Assembly: GCA_017529085.1 (NCBI GenBank)
Contig: JAFXOC010000654.1
Coordinates: 1-14,403 of the forward strand
Source: Selenomonadaceae bacterium
Lineage (GTDB): Bacteria; Bacillota; Negativicutes; Selenomonadales; Selenomonadaceae
Direction: 5' to 3'
Length of the DNA: 14,403 bases
Of this stretch, positions 6,104 to 12,011 are shown in pieces. Made by a program: the position numbers and the translations under genes. Numbering within the stretch: position 1 is the first letter of the stretch; each line of letters starts with the position of its first letter. The notes beneath the pieces are model-generated. The model ran no database searches and was not told where the DNA came from. It was given only the letters and a program-made list of their open reading frames with translations.

Positions 6104-8023
6104 TTAAACTTTTTTCTTATGCCGCTTTTGCAAAAAAATCACCGCAATTATAAGCGCAATGCCTATAAGATCCGTAACGCCGCCGGGTTTTATCATTAAA
6201 AGCCCGCCAAAAAACAAAATCAATCTTTCCGGCTTTGTCATATAATCCAAAAAATACCCGATAAGCGAAGCGCTTAAAGCTATCATGCCGATTACGGCGG
6301 TTACAAGCGCCATAATCGTTACGGAAATATCTCCGCCCTGCAACAACAATTCGGGACTCATCACGAACATATATGGAATTATAAATGCGGCTACGGCAAG
6401 TTTTGAAGCGTTTACGCCGGTTCTAAGCGCGTTGCCTCCGCTTATGCCCGCGCCCGCAAAAGCCGCAAGCGCGACAGGCGGCGTTACGTCCGCTATTATG
6501 CCGAAATAAAATACAAACATATGAGCGGCAAGCGCGGGAATACCGATTTGCAAGAGAGCCGGCGCAGCCACGGTGGAAGTTATGACGTAGTTTGCGGTCG
6601 TTGGCACGCCCATGCCTAAAACTATCGCCGTAATCATCGTAAAGAACAAACTGGGAAGCAATACGCCGCCCGAAAGGTCTATAAGACTCGAGGCGAGTTT
6701 TAACCCCATGCCGGTTTTTGTAACCACGCCTATGATAATTCCTGCGGACGCGCAAGCCACAAGCACTCCAAGCGCACCTCTTGCGCCTTTGTCCAAGCCT
6801 TTTACAATTTCTATCGGTTTCATTCTTGTGGATTTACGAAGCGACGCGCAAATTATCGAAAGAAAGAGCGCAATCAAAGCCGCTCGCATGGGAGTATAGC
6901 CCGTCACCAAAAGATACACTATAACGATTAACGGTATGGCTAAATGCCCTCGTTCTTTCAGTATTTCGCCGATTTTCGGAAGTTTATCTCTCGATATACC
7001 TTTCAAATGGTTGCGTTTAGCTTCAAAATGCACCCCTAACCATACGCCCAAAAAATACAATAACGCGGGTATCGCCGCGGCTTTTACTATTTCAACATAC
7101 GGCACTCCCACAAATTCAGCCATTAAAAACGCGGCGGCTCCCATAACCGGCGGCATAAGTTGTCCGCCGGTGGAAGCGGCGGCTTCTACCGCGCCCGCAA
7201 AATTTTTATGGTACCCCAACTTTTTCATCATGGGTATGGTTAAACTTCCGGTTCCCACGACATTAGCTACTGAACTTCCCGAAACAGTCCCCATTAAACC
7301 GCTCGACAACACGGCGACTTTGGCGGGACCGCCCGATGCCCAACCCGCAACAGCATTCGCCAAATCTATAAAAAATTTTCCGAGTCCCGTGGCTTCAAGG
7401 TACGCTCCAAACAGTATAAACAAAAATATAAAAGTAGAAGAAACGCCCAAGGGAATTCCAAAAATTCCTTCGGTGGTGAAATAAATGTGACTTACAAGTT
7501 GTTCTAAAGACAAACCTCGATGCGCTATCATATCCGGCATATACGGTCCTAAAAAAGCGTACGTCAAAAAGAAAAACACCACCACAACCATCGGCAATCC
7601 CACGACTCGCCGCGTTGCTTCTATAATCGTAATTATGCCTATAATGCCTATGATTAAATCCGTTCCCGTTACCGTACCGGCGCGAAGCACCAACTGTTGA
7701 TATTCAATTACGATATACGCGGGAGCCATCGCCCCTATAATCGCAAGTAACACGTCAAACGGATGAATTTTTGTACGCGACCATGATTTTCGCGTGGGAT
7801 AAAGCAAGAATGAAAGCGCCATACCAAAGCCCAGATGAATAGCTCGCTGCAGTTGAGCGTCAAGGACTCCGAAAATTGCCGTATACAACTGAAATACGGA
7901 AAAAGTTATGGCTATAGCAGTTACAATTTTTGCCGCAATTCCGCCGTAATCCATTGTGTTTGATTCTCTATCGTATTTTTTCAGTACTTCTTTTGCTAAG
8001 CCTTCGTTTTTTTCGTCCGACAT
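6104..8023 (-). CDS. TRAP transporter fused permease, TAXI family (DctQM-type fusion)
   Basis: A 639-residue polytopic inner-membrane protein with roughly 17-19 hydrophobic segments. The N-terminal part corresponds to the small DctQ-like four-helix subunit and the rest to the large DctM-like subunit. Signature segments of the large subunit are present: GTVSGSSVANVVGTGSLTIP (about residues 243-262), GGQLMPPVMGAAAFLMAEF (about 285-303) and VLGMGVPTTANYVITSTVAAP (about 466-486). TRAP systems are secondary transporters driven by the Na+ or H+ gradient, and TAXI members generally take up organic acids or amino-acid-like anions. The substrate is not readable from sequence. The partner binding protein is encoded 165 bases upstream on the same strand. 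AAGGA lies about 10 bases before the ATG, a weaker ribosome site than that of the binding protein. The length is normal for the fused family. Confidence 0.93.
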   Translation of the reverse strand: MSDEKNEGLAKEVLKKYDRESNTMDYGGIAAKIVTAIAITFSVFQLYTAIFGVLDAQLQRAIHLGFGMALSFLLYPTRKSWSRTKIHPFDVLLAIIGAMAPAYIVIEYQQLVLRAGTVTGTDLIIGIIGIITIIEATRRVVGLPMVVVVFFFLTYAFLGPYMPDMIAHRGLSLEQLVSHIYFTTEGIFGIPLGVSSTFIFLFILFGAYLEATGLGKFFIDLANAVAGWASGGPAKVAVLSSGLMGTVSGSSVANVVGTGSLTIPMMKKLGYHKNFAGAVEAAASTGGQLMPPVMGAAAFLMAEFVGVPYVEIVKAAAIPALLYFLGVWLGVHFEAKRNHLKGISRDKLPKIGEILKERGHLAIPLIVIVYLLVTGYTPMRAALIALFLSIICASLRKSTRMKPIEIVKGLDKGARGALGVLVACASAGIIIGVVTKTGMGLKLASSLIDLSGGVLLPSLFFTMITAIVLGMGVPTTANYVITSTVAAPALLQIGIPALAAHMFVFYFGIIADVTPPVALAAFAGAGISGGNALRTGVNASKLAVAAFIIPYMFVMSPELLLQGGDISVTIMALVTAVIGMIALSASLIGYFLDYMTKPERLILFFGGLLMIKPGGVTDLIGIALIIAVIFLQKRHKKKV

Positions 8024-8112
8024 AGTATCAAAATCCTTTGCGTTTTTTGTGTCGCTTTGCAGCGCATCTTCTTTCCGAGAAGCCGCCCCGCTTAAATAGC
8101 CTCCCTTATTTA

Positions 8113-8190
8113 AAAAAGCGACCGCAATATTGTTTAAAACCCGTTCTATCTAAAAGAGCGGGTTTTAAACATATCTAAAAGTCGCTTTTT
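8113..8190 (-). promoter_or_regulatory. Nested intercistronic stem-loop between TAXI receptor and permease genes
   Basis: An inner stem pairs GTTTAAAACCCGTTCT (8132-8147) with AGAGCGGGTTTTAAAC (8155-8170), 16 bp with one G-T wobble. An outer perfect 10-bp stem pairs AAAAAGCGAC (8113-8122) with GTCGCTTTTT (8181-8190). In the minus-strand transcript the outer arm ends in six Us, so the element can act as a partial terminator or an RNA stabiliser protecting the receptor message. The receptor stop codon lies within it. The 90 bases after it (8024-8110) show only a stray GGGAGG without a start codon in range. Confidence 0.65.
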
Positions 8191-9133
8191 ATTTCTTCAA
8201 ATAATCTTCCGCGCCCTTATTCATAGGCAACGACATTCCTTTAAGGGCATTTTCTTTTGTAATATATTTACCGACCGAATGCGCCGCTTGCATTCTATCT
8301 AAGTTTTTAAACACTGCTTCCGTTATTTTCCCGCCTAAATCTGCGCTGAGCTTATCCGTTGCAACTAACATAGCCATAACAGATACGGTTTCAACATTCT
8401 CGTCAAACCCCGCGTATGCGCCCGCCGGAATTATAGTCTTTGTATAAAAAGGATATTTTGCTATGAGCTCGTCGGCTTTTTCCTTGCTGACGGGGAGCAG
8501 ACGAATTTTATGCTGAGAAGAAATATCCTGTACGGAAGCCGTAGGATAACCCGCAGTCAAACAGGCGACGTCCACATTGCCGTCTTTAAGGGCGTTCGCG
8601 CCTTCGGCAAAGGATAAATACTGAGCTTCTATGTCGTCAAAAGAAACGCCGTACGCAGCCAAAATCTGACGCACGTTAGCTTCCACGCCGCTACCCGCCG
8701 CGCCTACAGCTACGCGTTTGCCTTTTAAGTCGGCAATGGATTTAATGCCTGAAGATTCAAGAGTTACAAACTGGCAAGTTTCGGGGTAAAGACTCATAAG
8801 CCCCTGTAAATTCGCGACTTTTTTGTCTTTAAACATCTCCGTACCGTTTAAAGCGTAAAATACAATGTCGTTTTGCACTATCGCAAGATCGACGGATTCT
8901 TCTTTAAGCATATTGATATTTGCAACGGTTGCGCCGGTTGATTCCGCGCTGGCGTTTACGTTTGGAACATTCTTATTTAATATTTCGGCAATCGCGCCGC
9001 CTATCGGATAATAAGTTCCCGCTGTTCCGCCTGTCGCTATGCTTAAATACTCTTTTTTTGCGCTTGAACCGCAACCGATTAAAAGCGCGGTCAAACTTAA
9101 AACTAAAGTTACTCCGAGCAAGAATCTTTTCAC
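8189..9133 (-). CDS. TAXI family TRAP transporter substrate-binding lipoprotein
   Basis: A 314-residue extracytoplasmic receptor that captures the solute and delivers it to the TRAP permease. Residues 1-20 are a signal peptide (MKRFLLGVTLVLSLTALLIG) with a lipobox L-I-G-C21, so the mature protein is lipid-anchored at Cys21. The TAXI hallmark GGTAGTYYPIGGAI lies at about residues 35-48, followed by a two-lobed binding-protein fold including IADLKGKRVAVGAAGSGVEAN (about 132-152). The start is GTG at 9133 with AAGGAGGGG about 8 bases before it. It is the first gene of the receptor-permease operon, with a candidate promoter at 9164-9192. A nested stem-loop follows its stop codon. The ligand is unknown; dicarboxylates, glutamate or other organic acids are the usual candidates. 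Confidence 0.93.
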   Translation of the reverse strand: MKRFLLGVTLVLSLTALLIGCGSSAKKEYLSIATGGTAGTYYPIGGAIAEILNKNVPNVNASAESTGATVANINMLKEESVDLAIVQNDIVFYALNGTEMFKDKKVANLQGLMSLYPETCQFVTLESSGIKSIADLKGKRVAVGAAGSGVEANVRQILAAYGVSFDDIEAQYLSFAEGANALKDGNVDVACLTAGYPTASVQDISSQHKIRLLPVSKEKADELIAKYPFYTKTIIPAGAYAGFDENVETVSVMAMLVATDKLSADLGGKITEAVFKNLDRMQAAHSVGKYITKENALKGMSLPMNKGAEDYLKK

Positions 9134-9163
9134 TTAAAACCCCTCCTTAATACATTTGATGAA

Positions 9164-9192
9164 ATTTTATCATAAAGAAGTATTTAGAGCAA
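9164..9192 (-). promoter_or_regulatory. Candidate promoter of the TAXI-TRAP operon
   Basis: On the minus strand TTGCTC (9187-9192) and TAAAAT (9164-9169) are separated by 17 bases. The start codon lies about 30 bases further on, behind AAGGAGGGG. The -10 box is good (5 of 6) and the -35 box weak (3 of 6). Confidence 0.4.
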
Positions 9193-9229
9193 GTATAAAA
9201 GCGTAGACGACAAATGAATACAAAAATCA

Positions 9230-9353
9230 CGTTGCCATCCAAAGGTTGCGGACACTACTCCCCGCCGTTTCGCGCCCCTCCCCGTAGAGGGAAGGCCCAA
9301 GCGCTATGCAGGATTTAAGGAAGAAATGTCGAATTGCTATCTGAGGTAGCAAT
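9230..9353. repeat. GC-rich non-coding stretch, possible dispersed intergenic repeat
   Basis: Between the TAXI promoter region and the next plus-strand gene lies a tract much richer in G+C than the flanking intergenic DNA (most marked at 9240-9310). It contains CCCTC and GAGGG arms around 9275-9290. It ends with a perfect 7-bp inverted repeat, ATTGCTA (9333-9339) and TAGCAAT (9347-9353). AAGGAAG followed by a 7-codon mini-ORF (ATG 9326) overlaps this hairpin. No substantial coding signal is seen. The repeat identity is a guess that needs the rest of the genome. Confidence 0.3.
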
Positions 9354-9411
9354 ATCTTTGAAGGATTATTTTTGCCAACCTTTAAAAACTATCAAAGAAA
9401 GCGGGGACATT

Positions 9412-9537
9412 ATGGCTGCCGTTTACGAACTTATCGCGCAAATTGAAAATAGCGAACTTAGGGAAGCGGTCAATAACGCTATGACGCTTGATGATTTCGA
9501 GACGGTTTTCAGAAAGTATGGGGTAGTTGAGACGTAA
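9412..9537 (+). CDS. Very small hypothetical protein (41 aa)
   Basis: From ATG 9412 the frame encodes 41 residues ending LREAVNNAMTLDDFETVFRKYGVVET. The amino acid mix is protein-like: charged, helix-forming, no low complexity. A modest GGGGA ribosome site at 9403-9407 stands 4 bases upstream. In-frame TTG codons at 9334 and 9358 would extend it to 67 or 59 residues; the first overlaps the 9333-9353 hairpin. The ELREAV..AMTLDDF...YG pattern faintly recalls Nif11-type leader or helical bundle domains, but this is too weak to name. The next gene begins 21 bases downstream, so the two could be co-expressed. Function is unknown, and it may be a remnant of a longer gene. Confidence 0.4.
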   Translation: MAAVYELIAQIENSELREAVNNAMTLDDFETVFRKYGVVET

Positions 9538-9545
9538 ATTGTATT

Positions 9546-9551
9546 GGAGAG
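9546..9551 (+). promoter_or_regulatory. Ribosome binding site deciding the YqfO-like TTG start
   Basis: GGAGAG stands 7 bases before TTG 9559. This places the start five codons inside the longest reading frame and gives the normal family N-terminus. Confidence 0.6.
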
Positions 9552-9558
9552 AACGATT

Positions 9559-9897
9559 TTGAATTTCACACAACTAAAACTTGAGATTTTCATTCCCGAA
9601 TCTCACTTACCACCTTTACGCGAGGCGCTTCAATCCGTTGGCGCAGGTTGCCTTGGGAATTACGATTCATGTTTGTCGTACAGTAAAGTAACAGGAGCAT
9701 GGCGACCGCTTAAAGGAAGTCATCCGTATTTAGGCGAGGAAGGCGAAATAAGCGAAGCGGAGGAGATTAAGGTTGAAGTCAATATCAACGCGGAAAATTT
9801 GAATAAGACGTTAAACGCGATATACGAAGTTCATCCCTATGAAGAGCCGCTTGTAAACGTAATTCCGATTTTTAACAGAAGACAGTCGCAGAAATGA
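9559..9897 (+). CDS. Stand-alone YqfO / NIF3-insert domain protein (PII/CutA-like)
   Basis: A 112-residue cytosolic protein matching the PII/CutA-like domain that is inserted in many NIF3 (YqfO) proteins and also occurs alone. Seen in order: KLEIFIPESHLPPLREAL (about 7-24), GAGCLGNYDSCLSYSKVTG (28-46), WRPLKGSHPYLGEEGEIS (48-65), EIKVEVNINAENL and the terminal HPYEEP (92-97). In related trimeric folds such residues bind metal or small ligands, but the cellular role of the solo form is not established. TTG 9559 is chosen because GGAGAG at 9546-9551 stands 7 bases upstream. A TTG at 9544 would overlap that site. It follows the 41-codon ORF by 21 bases. No clear terminator follows; the next 246 bases hold a promoter-like sequence and two hairpins. 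Confidence 0.8.
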   Translation: MNFTQLKLEIFIPESHLPPLREALQSVGAGCLGNYDSCLSYSKVTGAWRPLKGSHPYLGEEGEISEAEEIKVEVNINAENLNKTLNAIYEVHPYEEPLVNVIPIFNRRQSQK

Positions 9898-9914
9898 GAG
9901 TGAGAATTTTATAA

Positions 9915-9943
9915 TTTACTTTACAATTACAAGATGATAAAAT
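9915..9943 (+). promoter_or_regulatory. Candidate promoter of the MNT-HEPN operon
   Basis: TTTACT (9915-9920) and TAAAAT (9938-9943) are separated by exactly 17 bases, with 4 of 6 and 5 of 6 consensus matches. Transcription would begin near 9950, at the very base of the first leader hairpin, giving a 5' leader of about 190 bases. Confidence 0.45.
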
Positions 9944-9948
9944 TTATA

Positions 9949-9987
9949 CAACTCGCTGTTAGAAATTTTATTTCTTACAACGAGTTG
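9949..9987 (+). promoter_or_regulatory. Leader hairpin 1 upstream of the MNT-HEPN operon
   Basis: CAACTCGCTGTTAGAAA (9949-9965) pairs with TTTCTTACAACGAGTTG (9971-9987): 17 positions, two mismatches, a 5-base loop TTTTA. No U-run follows, so it is not an ordinary terminator of the preceding gene. It would form the 5' end of the transcript from the 9915-9943 promoter. Confidence 0.6.
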
Positions 9988-9993
9988 CATGAG

Positions 9994-10047
9994 ACTAATC
10001 GCGGTTTAAAACATTACAAATATTTAAAATTTTAAACTGCGATTAGT
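9994..10047 (+). promoter_or_regulatory. Leader hairpin 2 upstream of the MNT-HEPN operon
   Basis: ACTAATCGCGGTTTAAAA (9994-10011) pairs with TTTTAAACTGCGATTAGT (10030-10047): 18 bp with one G-U wobble and an 18-base AT-rich loop. It lies 6 bases after hairpin 1 and about 95 bases before the MNT start. There is no T tract after it on either strand. It could be an operator palindrome, an RNA stabiliser or part of a structured regulatory leader. Confidence 0.6.
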
Positions 10048-10143
10048 ATTAGAAAAGTTTTGAGGAGATGACGAACATAATATCACTGTCATTCATAAAA
10101 TTTAAAAATAGCGCGAAATCATCTTTGATAGGAGAGTAAGAAA

Positions 10144-10455
10144 ATGGTTAAAGACGAAATAGAAAAAATTAAAGAAAGTTTTATAAATATGTTATCTCCG
10201 CTTAGAATATACCTATTTGGTTCGTTTGCCAGCGGCACTGCGAAAGTTGATAGCGATTTCGACTTTTATATAGTGGTAAAGGACGATACGGAAAATTTAG
10301 TTGATTTGACCGCAAAAGCCTATAAATCCATCCGTAACGTAAGAACCCGAGCCGTAGATATTGTTATTGGCACAGAAAGTAGCTTTGAGAGTAGAAAACA
10401 TAGATTAAGTATTGAAAATGAAGTTGTGAAAAATGGGGTGCTTTTGTATGGATAA
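10144..10455 (+). CDS. MNT-type minimal nucleotidyltransferase (antitoxin of MNT-HEPN pair)
   Basis: A 103-residue DNA polymerase beta superfamily nucleotidyltransferase. The defining GSx10DxD motif is complete: G26-S27 in YLFGSFASGTAKVDSDFDF with D38 and D40, and the third metal ligand D72 in RAVDIVIG. In characterised MNT-HEPN (type VII) systems the MNT protein transfers AMP groups onto the HEPN partner and thereby silences it; all active-site residues are retained here, so that chemistry is plausible. Length is typical. GGAGAG at 10131-10136 lies 7 bases before the ATG. Its last 8 bases overlap the HEPN gene, so the pair is translationally coupled, with the antitoxin first. A structured leader with two hairpins and a candidate promoter precede it. 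Confidence 0.88.
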   Translation: MVKDEIEKIKESFINMLSPLRIYLFGSFASGTAKVDSDFDFYIVVKDDTENLVDLTAKAYKSIRNVRTRAVDIVIGTESSFESRKHRLSIENEVVKNGVLLYG

Positions 10456-10879
10456 CGCTTATTTAAAGGATGCGGAGGAATGGCTAATTTACGCAAAAGA
10501 TGATTTGGGAGTGTCAAAACATCTTTTTGAAACATATTACCCAAAACCGTTATCAATTATTTGCTATCACGCTCAACAAGCTGCGGAAAAATCCGTTAAG
10601 GCAATAATCGTAATGCATGAAAGTCAGGGTGGAATGCCAAAAAGACACGATATATTTTTATTGCTTAATCAGATAAAAAATATGGTAGTCGTGGACGAAA
10701 AATTTTATGAATATGCCGATGTATTATCGCCATATGGTGTAGCTATGCGATACCCAAACGAACTGGAACTTGAAGAACGACACGCCAAGCAAGCTATAAA
10801 AATGGCGACGGAATTTGTAGAATGGGCAACAAACTTGATAGTAAAACCGTCAACAGAAAGAAGGAGCAAACATGAGTAA
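10448..10879 (+). CDS. HEPN domain protein (toxin-type partner of MNT)
   Basis: A 143-residue all-helical protein of the HEPN family usually paired with MNT nucleotidyltransferases. Seen: DAEEWLIYAKDDLGVSKHLFE (about 8-28), the conserved ICYHAQQAAEKSVKAIIV (about 38-55), KRHDIFLLLNQI (65-76) and a YGVAMRYPNE segment (96-105). Many HEPN toxins are RNases using R-x4-6-H. I do not find that exact spacing after the conserved region (R101 is followed by His only at 112), as in several members of this subfamily, so nuclease activity is uncertain. ATG 10448 is chosen because GGGGTG stands 7 bases upstream; the longer reading frame begins inside the MNT gene. It overlaps MNT by 8 bases and the downstream ArsC-like gene by 8 bases. 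Codon use matches its neighbours. Confidence 0.85.
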   Translation: MDNAYLKDAEEWLIYAKDDLGVSKHLFETYYPKPLSIICYHAQQAAEKSVKAIIVMHESQGGMPKRHDIFLLLNQIKNMVVVDEKFYEYADVLSPYGVAMRYPNELELEERHAKQAIKMATEFVEWATNLIVKPSTERRSKHE

Positions 10880-11234
10880 ACCGATTTTCGTATGTTACCC
10901 CCGTTGCACCACTTGTAAAAAAGCCGAAAAATGGCTTGTAGATAACGACATAGCCGTAACTGTGCGAGATATTAAGGAAAACAACCCGAACGAACAGGAA
11001 CTTCGCTTATGGCATGAGAAAAGCGGATTGCCGCTTAAACGATTTTTCAATACAAGCGGACTGAAGTATAAAGAATTGGGACTAAAGGATAAACTCTCCA
11101 ACATGAGCGAGGACGAGCAATATGCGCTTCTCGCTACGGATGGTATGCTTGTAAAGCGTCCGCTGCTTGTCGGCGATGATTTTGCGCTTGTGGGATTTAA
11201 AGAAGATACGTGGAAAGAGAAATTGAATCGTTAA
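10872..11234 (+). CDS. ArsC/Spx-family thioredoxin-fold protein (YusI-like)
   Basis: A 120-residue protein of the ArsC/Spx family. The N-terminal redox motif is C12-T-T-C15 in YPRCTTCKKAEKWL. The middle block GLPLKRFFNTSGLKYKELGLKDKL and the C-terminal SDGML-like segment ATDGMLVKRPLLV with R96 follow, closely recalling Bacillus YusI-type proteins. The family includes arsenate reductases and the RNA-polymerase-binding stress regulator Spx. The CxxC resembles Spx, but the sequence is nearer to the uncharacterised branch, so I do not assign arsenate reduction. No other arsenic gene is nearby. GGAG stands 6 bases before ATG 10872. The start overlaps the HEPN gene by 8 bases, an odd coupling of a redox protein to a toxin-antitoxin pair. 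Confidence 0.87.
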   Translation: MSKPIFVCYPRCTTCKKAEKWLVDNDIAVTVRDIKENNPNEQELRLWHEKSGLPLKRFFNTSGLKYKELGLKDKLSNMSEDEQYALLATDGMLVKRPLLVGDDFALVGFKEDTWKEKLNR

Positions 11235-11276
11235 AATGATAATTGTTCTTTGCTTATCTTCAAAAGGAGCGCGATT

Positions 11277-11903
11277 ATGAATTACTTTCTTGTGGATTAT
11301 GAGAATGTTAAAGTATCAGGTTTTGACGGTCTGACAGCCTTGACCGAAAAAGATGTTGTCATTATTTTTTACAGTGAAAAAGCAGATAACATGACATTTG
11401 GTTTACACAAACGAATAAACGAATCAAAGGCGAATTTTCAATTTCAAAAAGTTACGGTAGGGGAAAAAAACGCGCTGGACTTTCAACTCTGCACATATTT
11501 GGGCTACTTAATTCGCGATAATATGGCGGAAAATAAAATCAACAATGAATGCGTTTATTACATTGTTTCAAACGATAAAGGATATATTGTTTTATCCGAA
11601 TACTGGAAGCGGAAGGGAATAAATGTAACAACAGTCGGAAATTTAAAAAAATCACAGGCAAAACCGCCTGAAGAAAATAAGGCGTTGCCAACTCCAACTA
11701 AGGCAAATATCAGCGAATTAGAGCAAAAACTGAAAACAATTTTGCCGGATAAAACAGACGTGGCGGAAGTGGCAAAAATAATAAATCATTACAAAACAAA
11801 ACAAGGCGTGAATAACGGGCTGACAAAAAAATTTCCCACGCAAAAGGTCGGACATATTTATAAAGCCATCAAGCCGTTAATAGCGGATAAAAAAGGAAGT
11901 TAA
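11277..11903 (+). CDS. NYN/PIN-like domain protein, putative ribonuclease
   Basis: A 208-residue protein. Residues 1-125 are a PIN-like NYN domain with the acidic metal-binding set in place: D7 and N10 in YFLVDYENVK, D68 in KNALDFQLCTYLGYLI, and D100 in YYIVSNDKGYIVLSEYW. NYN domains are Mg2+-dependent RNases in RNA processing or turnover. A proline-rich linker (about 135-148) leads to a C-terminal helical module (ISELEQKLKTIL...AEVAKIINHYKTKQG...KVGHIYKAIKPLI), which recurs in such proteins and may bind RNA. ATG 11277 has AAGGAG 7 bases upstream, favouring it over an in-frame start at 11250. It lies 42 bases after the ArsC-like gene without its own visible promoter, and ends before a strong terminator. 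The target RNA is unknown. Confidence 0.8.
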   Translation: MNYFLVDYENVKVSGFDGLTALTEKDVVIIFYSEKADNMTFGLHKRINESKANFQFQKVTVGEKNALDFQLCTYLGYLIRDNMAENKINNECVYYIVSNDKGYIVLSEYWKRKGINVTTVGNLKKSQAKPPEENKALPTPTKANISELEQKLKTILPDKTDVAEVAKIINHYKTKQGVNNGLTKKFPTQKVGHIYKAIKPLIADKKGS

Positions 11904-11930
11904 GAACCGCGCGACATCGACTGCGCAAAT

Positions 11931-11968
11931 AAAAAAGAGCGTCCGACCAAAACGGACGCTCTTTTTTT
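11931..11968. terminator. Bidirectional intrinsic terminator between NYN gene and second hicAB
   Basis: AAAAAAGAGCGTCCG (11931-11945) pairs perfectly with CGGACGCTCTTTTTT (11953-11967), loop of 7 bases, with a T run to 11968. The A run on the left gives a U tail on the minus strand too. It ends the plus-strand accessory operon and the minus-strand hicAB operon; the remaining bases up to 12011 hold nothing else I recognise. Confidence 0.92.
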
Positions 11969-12011
11969 CGTAAAATTCAAGCCTTTCTTCATAAACTGTA
12001 ATCTTTTTTCT

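Noticed and set aside
6936..7484. A 182-codon plus-strand frame opposite the TRAP permease
   Set aside because: It is rich in Pro, Ala and Thr, as expected for the complement of hydrophobic membrane codons, with no ribosome site.
8066..8110. A GGGAGG and a short upstream frame before the TRAP permease
   Set aside because: The GGGAGG has no start codon at a usable distance, and the short frame from the ATG nearby runs out of frame into the permease gene with no support.
9412..9537. Naming the 41-residue ORF a Nif11-type peptide precursor
   Set aside because: The similarity is a vague helical pattern with no double-Gly leader cleavage site, and no modification enzyme gene is nearby.
9949..10047. 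The two hairpins as terminators of the YqfO-like gene or as a CRISPR array
   Set aside because: There is no T tract after either stem on either strand, and the arms do not repeat with spacers between them.
10872..11234. Calling the ArsC/Spx-like gene arsenate reductase (arsC)
   Set aside because: No arsenic resistance genes are adjacent, and the conserved blocks are closer to the uncharacterised YusI branch of the family.
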